From Gammaproteobacteria bacterium (GTDB lineage: Bacteria; Pseudomonadota; Gammaproteobacteria; Eutrophobiales; Eutrophobiaceae): a stretch of DNA of 6,016 nt. The notes under the pieces were generated by a model. It saw nothing but the letters and a program-made list of their open reading frames with translations. It made no database searches and was not told the DNA's origin. Every line of letters starts with the position of its first letter. Positions within the stretch are counted from its first letter, which is position 1. A program made the position numbers and the translations under genes. The DNA is taken from the NCBI GenBank assembly GCA_018676275.1, contig JABHFC010000298.1:1-6016 (forward strand), in the 5' to 3' direction. This document shows positions 1-6,016 of the stretch, one piece after another.

Positions 1-689
1 CAGATCCAAAAACAACATTTTTGAAACTTGTCGGTGCAAGAAATATCGAAACTGGTTTTGCCAGGCGTGTCGATAACATACGTATGCAAGGTAAGGCAGC
101 AAAATTACATCTTGCTCTGCAAGGGCTACCAGAATTCAATGGTATAGCGGAAACTCAACTGGGTAATCGCCTGATCATTGCGCCTTCCCTGAACTATGTG
201 GAGCAGGCTTTTGATCATTCAAAGTATGGAGAGTACTCAAATGATCCGGCCATGGAAATTAGCATACCTTCTATGCTGGATGACAGTCTCGCCCCCTCGG
301 GAAAACATGTTCTCTCCGCGATCGTTCAATATGCACCTTATGAACTTCGAGCTGGTTGGGAGTCTCAACGCGATACTTTTAAGAATCTGCTTATAGAAAA
401 ACTGGCCGAGTATGCGCCCGGAATCAAAGACCAAATTATCGCATCTGAATTGTTAGTACCCCCGGATATAGAAAAAGAATTCCATATTCATGGCGGTCAC
501 TGGCACCATGGTGAATACACCCTGGATCAATTTATGATGCTGCGACCGGTTCCCGGTGCGGCACAATATTCCACACCAGTGGATGGTTTGTATTTATGTG
601 GTGCGGGTTCACATCCAGGCGGAGGCGTAATGGGTCTCGCCGGGCGCAATGCCTCTACTGAAATACTAAACAGGGAGGACAAATCATGA
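1..689 (+). CDS. FAD-dependent oxidoreductase, PYROXD2/phytoene-desaturase-like (C-terminal part)
   Basis: This is the C-terminal part of a flavin amine oxidase/phytoene-dehydrogenase-related protein. The frame is open to the left edge (first whole codon at base 3), so the TTG at 21 is internal. About 228 residues are visible of a family usually near 500-550. The N-terminal dinucleotide-binding domain lies outside the window. Numbered from the codon at 21, it has GGHWHHGEYTLDQ (158-170), the family's conserved stretch before the end, then GLYLCGAGSHPGGG (189-202) and GLAGRNAS (205-212), the typical C-terminal FAD-contacting segment of PYROXD2-like proteins. It ends at TGA in an ATGA overlap with the next gene, indicating co-transcription and likely translational coupling. 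Family members oxidise C-C or C-N bonds. Here an amine or N-methyl amino acid substrate is inferred from the neighbours only. The fold is well supported; the substrate is unknown. Confidence 0.85.
   Translation, partial: DPKTTFLKLVGARNIETGFARRVDNIRMQGKAAKLHLALQGLPEFNGIAETQLGNRLIIAPSLNYVEQAFDHSKYGEYSNDPAMEISIPSMLDDSLAPSGKHVLSAIVQYAPYELRAGWESQRDTFKNLLIEKLAEYAPGIKDQIIASELLVPPDIEKEFHIHGGHWHHGEYTLDQFMMLRPVPGAAQYSTPVDGLYLCGAGSHPGGGVMGLAGRNASTEILNREDKS
673..679 (+). promoter_or_regulatory. Shine-Dalgarno site of the GcvT-like gene
   Basis: GGGAGGA lies six bases before the ATG at 686, a strong ribosome binding site. It sits inside the last codons of the FAD oxidoreductase gene and fixes the start of the GcvT-like protein. 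It contrasts with the two following genes, which have no clear site. Confidence 0.8.
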
Positions 690-1873
690 GTGTAAGAGAA
701 GCTGATAAACGTGTTCTCACCACACCTTTTTATTCGCGTGCCTCTGCACTTTGTCAAACCAATCTCTGGTCGGCCTGGAAGGCTTACACGACGGTAGATT
801 GTTATTCCGTAATTGAGGAGGAGTATTTTTCGATTCGAAATGCGACTTCTGTATTTGATCTAACACCGATGACCAAGTATCGGATAAGTGGTAAGGATGG
901 ACTCGCCTTTTTAGACAAATTGATGACGCGAAAGATGAGTAAGCTGACACCGGGGCGGGTTATGTACGGTGTCTGGTGTAATGACCTCGGCCATGTTCTT
1001 GATGATGGAACCGTTTTTCACCTTGAAGAAAATATATGGCGCTTATGCTCCCAGGAACGGCATCTTGACTGGTTGTTGGCGACTGCCATGGGTTTTGATG
1101 TTGAGATAGAGGACGAAACCGATGATATCGTCGGATTGGCAGTGCAGGGGCCGACATCATGCCAGACATTAAAAGCGATGAAGCTGGATGGCGTCGAGAA
1201 TCTGAAACCTTTTCAGATGAAGTTCTTTCCTTTTGAGGGTACTGAACTGCTGGTTTCGCGAACGGGTTTTACCGGTGATTTGGGATACGAATTGTGGGTC
1301 ACGCCGGAGTATGCAGAAACACTATGGGATGTTCTGTTCGAAGCTGGTAGTCCCTTTGGGATTTTACCGATTGGCTCTCATGCCCTGGAAATTGCTCGAA
1401 TTGAAGCTGGTTTTATCCAGGCAGATGTTGATTTTGTTCCAGCCCTCAATGTTGTTCGTGCAGGAAGGGGTCGTTCACCAAAGGAACTGGGTCTGGACTG
1501 GCTCGTACATTTTGATAAGCCCGTGTTTAACGGCAGAAAAGCATTATTAAAAGAAAAGCAGCAAGGTTCCAGGTATCGTTTTGTGCGCCTGGATATAGAG
1601 GGTAATAAGCCGGCAAATAAATCATTTATTTACAATGCCAAAAAGGAGATTGTCGGACACGTTACTTCCGCAGTCTGGTCCCCCAGTGCCAAGAAAAATA
1701 TAGCGCTGGCATCTCTTGATATGCCCTGGGGCCGTGCTGATGATGAATTGTACGCGGAGATCTATTACAAGCGTGAGCTGCAATGGAACCGGGCATTGGC
1801 TCGATGTCAGGTGGTAAACGGCGCATTTTTTGATCCACCCCGACGTCATGAAACCCCACCATCAGGTTTTTAG
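686..1873 (+). CDS. GcvT/DmdA-superfamily tetrahydrofolate-dependent (amino)methyltransferase
   Basis: This 395-residue protein belongs to the glycine-cleavage T-protein family, whose members move one-carbon units from N-, S- or O-methyl compounds to tetrahydrofolate in the cytoplasm. Landmarks in order are TPFYSRASAL (13-22), a start resembling the DMSP demethylase DmdA branch as I remember it; GHVLDDGTVF (102-111), the T-protein motif with the Asp pair at 106-107 that includes the folate-activating Asp; LAVQGP (151-156); SRTGFTGDLGYELW (191-204), matching the family's TGxTGExGYE motif; ARIEAGF (237-243); and GHVTSAVWSPS (324-334) in the C-terminal barrel. The length fits the family (about 365-400). 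The ATG at 686 has a strong ribosome site and overlaps the upstream stop by four bases. It is probably not the glycine-cleavage T protein, since no gcvH or gcvP is nearby. A role in capturing C1 units from a demethylated amine is inferred. Substrate unknown. Confidence 0.88.
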   Translation: MSVREADKRVLTTPFYSRASALCQTNLWSAWKAYTTVDCYSVIEEEYFSIRNATSVFDLTPMTKYRISGKDGLAFLDKLMTRKMSKLTPGRVMYGVWCNDLGHVLDDGTVFHLEENIWRLCSQERHLDWLLATAMGFDVEIEDETDDIVGLAVQGPTSCQTLKAMKLDGVENLKPFQMKFFPFEGTELLVSRTGFTGDLGYELWVTPEYAETLWDVLFEAGSPFGILPIGSHALEIARIEAGFIQADVDFVPALNVVRAGRGRSPKELGLDWLVHFDKPVFNGRKALLKEKQQGSRYRFVRLDIEGNKPANKSFIYNAKKEIVGHVTSAVWSPSAKKNIALASLDMPWGRADDELYAEIYYKRELQWNRALARCQVVNGAFFDPPRRHETPPSGF

Positions 1874-1999
1874 TTGAAAGGGGTGGTTTTGACAGACAAA
1901 GTTTTACCGGCACTGCCTGATTGATAGTAAGGTAAAGCAGTGTGTAATAAGAAGCAGCTAATTTCATTCCGGTGCGAAAAACAAGCATAGTTAATTAAT
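1874..1999 (+). other. 126-base gap with paired inverted segments and a possible weak promoter
   Basis: No gene fits here. Two six-base complementary pairs interleave: TTTACC (1903-1908) with GGTAAA (1931-1936), and CACTGC (1911-1916) with GCAGTG (1937-1942). The zero-base distance between 1936 and 1937 makes alternative hairpins likelier than a pseudoknot. There is no U-run after either, so neither is a clear terminator. A perfect TTGACA occurs at 1889-1894 but has no -10 at proper distance. A weak pair, TTCATT (1963-1968) and CATAGT (1986-1991) with 17 bases between, would start a transcript at about 1998, just before the next start codon. The gap may separate transcription units or carry leader regulation; both are guesses. 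Confidence 0.3.
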
Positions 2000-3391
2000 A
2001 TGAAAATGACTGACAAGGGTAGCGTTGAAGAGCTTCATGCTTTTCTGAAAAAACACCCCGACATAAAAATGATAGAAACCCTGTTGCCAGATATAAACGG
2101 CATATTGCGGGGAAAGCGCATCGGTAGAGCAGAGTTTGAAACGCTATACAATGCCGGCCTGAAGACCAATGCTTCGATGCCATTTGTTGATAGCCGCGGA
2201 GAGTTAGCGCTTGAAATTGGTATTGGTACCCGGGATGGCGATCCCGATGTTATGAGTTACCCGGTCAGGGATACGATCTCACCAGTTCCCTGGCTTGATT
2301 CTCCGATTGCACAGGTCTTTACTTCACTGGCCAATTTTGATGGCTCCCCCTGTATTTTAGATCCTCGTTATGTATTGCAACGAACTTATGAGCAAATTAA
2401 AAACTCCGGGTTTAATGCAGTTGTTGCTACTGAATTTGAGTTTTATCTACTCGAAGAAGGTAATAGTGCTGTGCCAAAAGCAAAGCTGGGAAGTATTCCG
2501 GGGACAAATCTAAAACAGGGTGGATTGCAATACTCTTCCATGGAAGAGCTGTGGGAAAACGATGCGCTTTTGATGGAGATACAGCAGAATTGTGAGTTAC
2601 AAAATATTCCGGTGACAACAGCGCTGTCAGAATTTGCGCCGGGACAATTTGAGATAAACCTTCACCATGTTAATGATCCCCTTCTCGCCTGTGATCAGGG
2701 CGCAATGCTTAAACGTATTATTAAGGGAACTGCATTTAAGCACGGAATGGGAGCCTCTTTTATGGCAAAACCTTTTATGGACTATTCCGGAAGCGGGTTG
2801 CATATCCATACGAGTTTGTATGATGAAGAAGGCAATAATATTTTTGCTGACAGCAGTTCAAAAACAATTCCTGCAATCTCGAGTAAAATGAAACATGCGA
2901 TTGGCGGTCTACAAAAAACCATGGCAGATGCGATGGCTATATTTGCACCCAATGCGAACTCTTATCGACGATTGCAACCTTTCTCTTTCGTCCCACTTGC
3001 TCCTGTCTGGGGATACAACCATCGAGGTGTTGCCTTGCGCATACCAGTTTGTGATGCCAAAAACATGCGAGTAGAACACAGGGTTGCCGGTGCTGATGCG
3101 AATCCTTACCTGGTGATGGCCGCATTACTTGCAGGAATTCATTATGGAATTACAAATGAGTGCGAGCCCACTGAGATGATTGCAGAAGGAACAATGGAGG
3201 AGGATCAGCAAGTGTCATTACCCATCCGTTGGGAGGCTGCGCTTGAAAAGTTTGAAAGCAGCGAAATATTACCAAAATACCTGGGCGAGGAATTTTGTCG
3301 ATTATTTGCACTTGCCAGGCGTAGTGAATGTGATCGATTTCAGGCACAGATTAGTAATCTTGATTACGAGTGGTACTTAAGATCTGTCTAG
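2000..3391 (+). CDS. Glutamine synthetase family ligase, PuuA/gamma-glutamyl-amine synthetase type
   Basis: This 463-residue protein would join the gamma-carboxyl of glutamate to an amine using ATP. GS-fold landmarks are an N-terminal beta-grasp region with LLPDINGILRGKR (28-40); EFEFYL (145-150) and EFAPGQFEI (211-219), which carry metal-binding Glu residues; GSGLHIHTSL (264-273), with a metal-binding His; NSYRRL (320-325) and NHRGVALRIP (340-349), with glutamate- and phosphate-binding Arg; and RVEHRVAGADANPYL (357-371), the form seen in PuuA-like enzymes. The NLYDLP-type adenylylation segment of GlnA is missing; PuuA-like text (LPIRWEAALEKF, 407-418) stands there instead. Length matches PuuA (about 470). 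An in-frame TAG at 1988-1990 limits the start to ATG 2000 or ATG 2006; neither has a Shine-Dalgarno site. The gene lies three bases before the Rieske gene, so its amine substrate may be produced or used in the same pathway. Gamma-glutamylation of a primary amine is likely; which amine is unknown. Confidence 0.87.
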   Translation: MKMTDKGSVEELHAFLKKHPDIKMIETLLPDINGILRGKRIGRAEFETLYNAGLKTNASMPFVDSRGELALEIGIGTRDGDPDVMSYPVRDTISPVPWLDSPIAQVFTSLANFDGSPCILDPRYVLQRTYEQIKNSGFNAVVATEFEFYLLEEGNSAVPKAKLGSIPGTNLKQGGLQYSSMEELWENDALLMEIQQNCELQNIPVTTALSEFAPGQFEINLHHVNDPLLACDQGAMLKRIIKGTAFKHGMGASFMAKPFMDYSGSGLHIHTSLYDEEGNNIFADSSSKTIPAISSKMKHAIGGLQKTMADAMAIFAPNANSYRRLQPFSFVPLAPVWGYNHRGVALRIPVCDAKNMRVEHRVAGADANPYLVMAALLAGIHYGITNECEPTEMIAEGTMEEDQQVSLPIRWEAALEKFESSEILPKYLGEEFCRLFALARRSECDRFQAQISNLDYEWYLRSV

Positions 3392-3394
3392 CAA

Positions 3395-4591
3395 GTGAAT
3401 ACTTCAGATATATCAAAATTAGTTAAGAATCAGCCCGGGGGTCACTCTCTGGGGCAGGCATTTTATAAAGACCCGGACATCTATCAGCGTGAAATAGAGC
3501 GAATCTTTATGAAGTCCTGGCTTTATGCCGGACATACCAGCCAGGTTCCCAATGTCGGAGACTACTTTTTATATGAACTGGATAATGAATCGGTCATCGT
3601 TATTCGGGAGACTGTAGACAGTATTAAAGGCTTGCTAAATGTATGTCGTCATCGAGGCTCCCGGGTGTGTCTCAGTGCAAGTGGAAACGCAAACTTACTG
3701 GTTTGCCCATATCATGGCTGGACTTATGAAAAGAATGGCCAGTTACGGGGTGCGAGTCATACCTACCCGGGTTTCAAGAAATCGAAGTACCCTCTCACAC
3801 CGGTTAATTTAAAAGTTTTCCATGGCATGATTTTTATTAACTTTGATAAAGATCCCATATCATTTGATCCTGTTGAAAAAGATATGGATGAATGTCTGCA
3901 ACCCTATCGCCTGGATAAAGCAAAAGTTGCCCACACAGAAAGTTACCAGATAAAGGCAAACTGGAAGCTGGCAGTGGAAAATTATTGTGAATGTTATCAC
4001 TGTGTTCCTTCTCATCCCGAATACGCGGAAGCCCACGGACGTTCTTTCCCGCGCAGGGATATGGAGGAAGCTCTGCAGGAGGTATTCCAAAAAGGTGAGC
4101 TGGTCGGATTGCCAGAACATAATATTAATTATGACTGGTTGGATTCCGGTGGTGTAGGCATTGATCGAAGCTTCGATCGCTATCCACTTCTCAAGGGCTT
4201 CGTCACAGGAAGCCGAGATGGTAAAGCAGTGGCACCCCTGTTAGGGGAGATAAAAGGCTACGATGGTGGCGCTACAGATATGCATATTGGTCCACTTACT
4301 TTTTACCTGGCCTATTGTGATCATGTTGTGGTTTATCATTTTAAGCCGGTCACAATCGATAGCGCCGAATGTGAAATTACCTGGCTGGTTAACGAGACGG
4401 CTGTAGAGGGTAAAGACTATAAACCTGATGATTTAATCTGGTTATGGGACATAACAACTATTGCAGACAAACGAATTATTGAAGATAACCAGAAAGGTGT
4501 AAATTCTAGATACTATGAACCGGGACCCTTTACGGAAATGGAAGTTTTCGAGCAGGGTTTTATTGACTGGTATCTGAGTAGTATGAAATAG
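3395..4591 (+). CDS. Rieske non-haem iron oxygenase alpha subunit, GbcA/CntA (quaternary amine) type
   Basis: This 398-residue oxygenase would use O2 and electrons from a separate reductase to oxidise, and probably demethylate or cleave, an N-methylated amine. The Rieske [2Fe-2S] domain has C84-x-H86, 17 residues, then C104-x2-H107 (CRH and CPYH). The catalytic domain has NWKLAVENYCECYHC (189-203) and SHPE: H202 and H207 are the iron ligands, with D358 (in ADKRIIEDNQ) the probable third, D352 being the alternative. E199 sits where most ring-hydroxylating oxygenases carry the bridging Asp; Glu here is known in CntA, with the same E-x2-H-x4-H spacing. NQKGVNSRYYEPGPF (365-379) and EGKDY (338-342) match GbcA-like proteins. 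The start is GTG 3395, with the GS stop (TAG) two codons upstream in the same frame and no good ribosome site, so reinitiation after the GS gene is likely. Glycine betaine is possible but another betaine is equally open. No reductase gene is visible. Confidence 0.9.
   Translation: MNTSDISKLVKNQPGGHSLGQAFYKDPDIYQREIERIFMKSWLYAGHTSQVPNVGDYFLYELDNESVIVIRETVDSIKGLLNVCRHRGSRVCLSASGNANLLVCPYHGWTYEKNGQLRGASHTYPGFKKSKYPLTPVNLKVFHGMIFINFDKDPISFDPVEKDMDECLQPYRLDKAKVAHTESYQIKANWKLAVENYCECYHCVPSHPEYAEAHGRSFPRRDMEEALQEVFQKGELVGLPEHNINYDWLDSGGVGIDRSFDRYPLLKGFVTGSRDGKAVAPLLGEIKGYDGGATDMHIGPLTFYLAYCDHVVVYHFKPVTIDSAECEITWLVNETAVEGKDYKPDDLIWLWDITTIADKRIIEDNQKGVNSRYYEPGPFTEMEVFEQGFIDWYLSSMK
4163..4178. repeat. 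16-base perfect palindrome inside the Rieske gene
   Basis: GATCGAAGCTTCGATC is a perfect inverted repeat with no spacer, within the codons for residues 257-262 or so of the oxygenase (IDRSFD). It may be chance plus coding constraint, or a protein-binding site. Nothing around it looks like a promoter. Confidence 0.45.
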
Positions 4592-4604
4592 AAATTTACA
4601 GGGG

Positions 4605-4634
4605 GGTTCGAATAAATTACCAGAACCAGTTTTT
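4605..4634 (+). terminator. Possible weak terminator between convergent genes
   Basis: GGTTC (4605-4609) pairs with GAACC (4623-4627) across a 13-base loop, followed two bases later by TTTTT (4630-4634). It lies just after the Rieske stop in the 41-base gap of a convergent pair, the right place for a terminator. The five-pair stem and large loop make it weak, and the U-run overlaps the last codon and stop of the opposing gene. No equivalent hairpin with a U-run was seen for the opposite strand. Confidence 0.3.
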
Positions 4635-6016
4635 AATCATGAACTGGAAAAGAAAACTGTGCTTTCTCTACCGTATCATCCGGCCAACGTTGTGAGACAG
4701 TTTTTCGTTGTGTGTAAAAGCGTACCGAGTCAGGGCCATAGGCACTGAGATCACCGAACAATGATCTTTTCCAACCACCAAAACTGTGAAAAGCAGTTGG
4801 CACCGGCAGAGCTACATTGACACCTACCATGCCGACTTTGATGTTGTCGGTAAAGTAACGGGCAATACCTCCGTCACGGGTAAAGATACAGGTGCCATTG
4901 CCATATTCATGATCGTTAATAAGTTGCATGGCATGTTCCATTGAGTCTGTGCGTAACACACATAAAACAGGCCCAAAAATCTCTTCCTGGTAAATACGCA
5001 TATCAGCTTTCACATGATCAAATAAACAGCCACCAAGAAAAAAGCCCTGTTCATGACCTGCAACCGATAATGTTCTGCCATCTACGAGTAGTTTTGCGCC
5101 TTCTTCAACGCCGAGATCTACATAGCCGCGTACTTTCTCGTAATGAGCCAGGCTAATCAATGGACCCATTTCATTACTGGTATCCGTACCGGGACCAATC
5201 TTAAGACCGCTAACTCGTTCTGACAGTTTTTCTACCAGTTCGTCAGCTACTTCATCGCCGATGCAAACAGCAACCGAAATCGCCATACATCTTTCTCCAC
5301 AGGATCCGTAAGCGGCTCCCATCAATGCATTAACGGTATTTTCCATATCCGCATCGGGCATAATAATCGCGTGATTTTTGGCTCCTCCCAGTGCCTGTAC
5401 CCGTTTGCCGTTGGCAGAACCAGTTGAATATATGTACTCAGCAATCGGTGTTGAGCCGACAAAACTGATGGCTCTGACATCGGGATCAGTTAACAGAGCA
5501 TCCACCGCTTCTTTGTCACCATTAACTACATTGAAAACCCCATCTGGCAGACCGGCCTGGGTAAATAGATCTGCAATCATCAAAGCGGCGCTGGGATCTT
5601 TTTCAGACGGTTTTAGAATAAAGGTATTGCCACAGGCAATGGCCATTGGAAACATCCACATTGGCACCATGGCCGGAAAGTTAAATGGTGTGATCCCGGC
5701 GACAACGCCGAGAGCCTGAAATTCAGACCAGCTATCTATATCAGGGCCAACATTTTTTGAATGCTCGCCTTTTAAAAGTTCCGGCGCGGCACAGGCATAC
5801 TCAACAACTTCAACACCGCGTATAAACTCACCTTTGGCATCATCCAGTACTTTGCCGTGTTCCTCGGTAATGAGGGCAACTATAGAATCGGCATTTTCTT
5901 CCAGTAGCTGCTTGAACCTGAACATGATTCGCGCACGTTTCAGAGGAGGGGTGTCACGCCATGTCGGGAAAGCTAAAGACGCTGCCTCTATTGCCTGTTT
6001 AATTGTTTGTTTATCA
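4633..6016 (-). CDS. mmsA: CoA-acylating (methyl)malonate-semialdehyde dehydrogenase (5' end outside window)
   Basis: This aldehyde dehydrogenase superfamily enzyme converts methylmalonate semialdehyde or malonate semialdehyde, with NAD+ and CoA, to propionyl-CoA or acetyl-CoA and CO2, in valine, beta-alanine or inositol breakdown. The frame is open to the right edge: TWRDTPPLKRARI precedes the Met encoded at 5923-5925 and matches the conserved family N-terminus, so that Met is internal. About 460 residues are visible of roughly 500. Numbered from that Met, it has FNFPAMVPMWMFP (81-93), KPSEKDPSA (105-113), FVGSTPIAEYIY (155-166), QALGGAKNHAI (177-187), catalytic Cys213 in GERCMAIS (210-217), and EEIFGPVL (314-321). 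LGGAKNH in place of the usual ELGGK/E region is a hallmark of this CoA-dependent class. The reading frame is intact to TAA at 4633-4635. It converges on the Rieske gene, so it is a separate transcript. It may be a valine-pathway gene or serve the neighbouring cluster. Confidence 0.92.
   Translation of the reverse strand, partial: DKQTIKQAIEAASLAFPTWRDTPPLKRARIMFRFKQLLEENADSIVALITEEHGKVLDDAKGEFIRGVEVVEYACAAPELLKGEHSKNVGPDIDSWSEFQALGVVAGITPFNFPAMVPMWMFPMAIACGNTFILKPSEKDPSAALMIADLFTQAGLPDGVFNVVNGDKEAVDALLTDPDVRAISFVGSTPIAEYIYSTGSANGKRVQALGGAKNHAIIMPDADMENTVNALMGAAYGSCGERCMAISVAVCIGDEVADELVEKLSERVSGLKIGPGTDTSNEMGPLISLAHYEKVRGYVDLGVEEGAKLLVDGRTLSVAGHEQGFFLGGCLFDHVKADMRIYQEEIFGPVLCVLRTDSMEHAMQLINDHEYGNGTCIFTRDGGIARYFTDNIKVGMVGVNVALPVPTAFHSFGGWKRSLFGDLSAYGPDSVRFYTQRKTVSQRWPDDTVEKAQFSFPVHD

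Noticed and set aside
1889..1894. Perfect TTGACA as a sigma-70 -35 element
   Set aside because: No acceptable -10 hexamer lies 15-19 bases downstream; the nearest candidate (GATAGT at 1923) is 28 bases away.
1662..1988. 108-codon open frame on the - strand over the end of the GcvT-like gene and the gap
   Set aside because: Mostly antisense to a conserved coding region; the protein has no recognisable motif.
3389..3391. TAG stops in three adjacent genes as a sign of pyrrolysine coding, given the amine theme
   Set aside because: All three proteins have family-typical lengths and C-termini at the TAG, and none belongs to the methylamine methyltransferase families that use pyrrolysine.
4601..4630. 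GGTTCGAAT stretch resembling a tRNA T-arm
   Set aside because: The bases after the loop do not pair with the preceding G-run and no acceptor or anticodon arms are present.
5378..5719. 113-codon open frame on the + strand
   Set aside because: Entirely antisense to the strongly supported mmsA gene; its translation shows no recognisable domain and there is no ribosome site argument for it.
5923..5925. ATG as the start of the - strand dehydrogenase
   Set aside because: The frame continues upstream with conserved family sequence (TWRDTPPLKRARI) to the window edge, so the real start lies outside.

Overview
The window holds parts or all of five protein genes, densely packed, with no RNA genes, mobile elements or CRISPR. 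GC looks moderate (somewhat below 50% by eye). Gene style and protein families suggest a proteobacterium, most likely a marine-type gammaproteobacterium; this is an inference from family resemblance, not a computed assignment.

Layout. Four genes run on the + strand: (1) the C-terminal part of a PYROXD2/phytoene-desaturase-like FAD oxidoreductase (window edge to 689); (2) a GcvT/DmdA-superfamily tetrahydrofolate-dependent methyl- or aminomethyltransferase (686-1873), whose start overlaps the previous stop by 4 bases; (3) after a 126-base gap, a glutamine-synthetase-family ligase of the PuuA/gamma-glutamyl-amine synthetase type (2000-3391); (4) three bases later and in the same frame, a Rieske non-haem iron oxygenase alpha subunit of the GbcA/CntA quaternary-ammonium type (3395-4591). 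A convergent gene on the - strand (4633 to the right edge, 5' end missing) encodes a CoA-acylating (methyl)malonate-semialdehyde dehydrogenase, MmsA/IolA type.

How it fits together (inference). The Rieske enzyme would oxidise an N-methylated or quaternary amine. The FAD enzyme could dehydrogenate an amine intermediate. The GcvT-like protein could take a C1 unit onto tetrahydrofolate. The GS-like ligase could gamma-glutamylate a primary amine product. MmsA could turn a semialdehyde carbon skeleton into acetyl- or propionyl-CoA, though its opposite orientation makes that link weaker. The substrate cannot be read from the sequence. I do not know of a characterised pathway with exactly this gene set, and the Rieske reductase partner is not in the window. 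The best novelty candidate is therefore this catabolic module, not a defence or mobile system.
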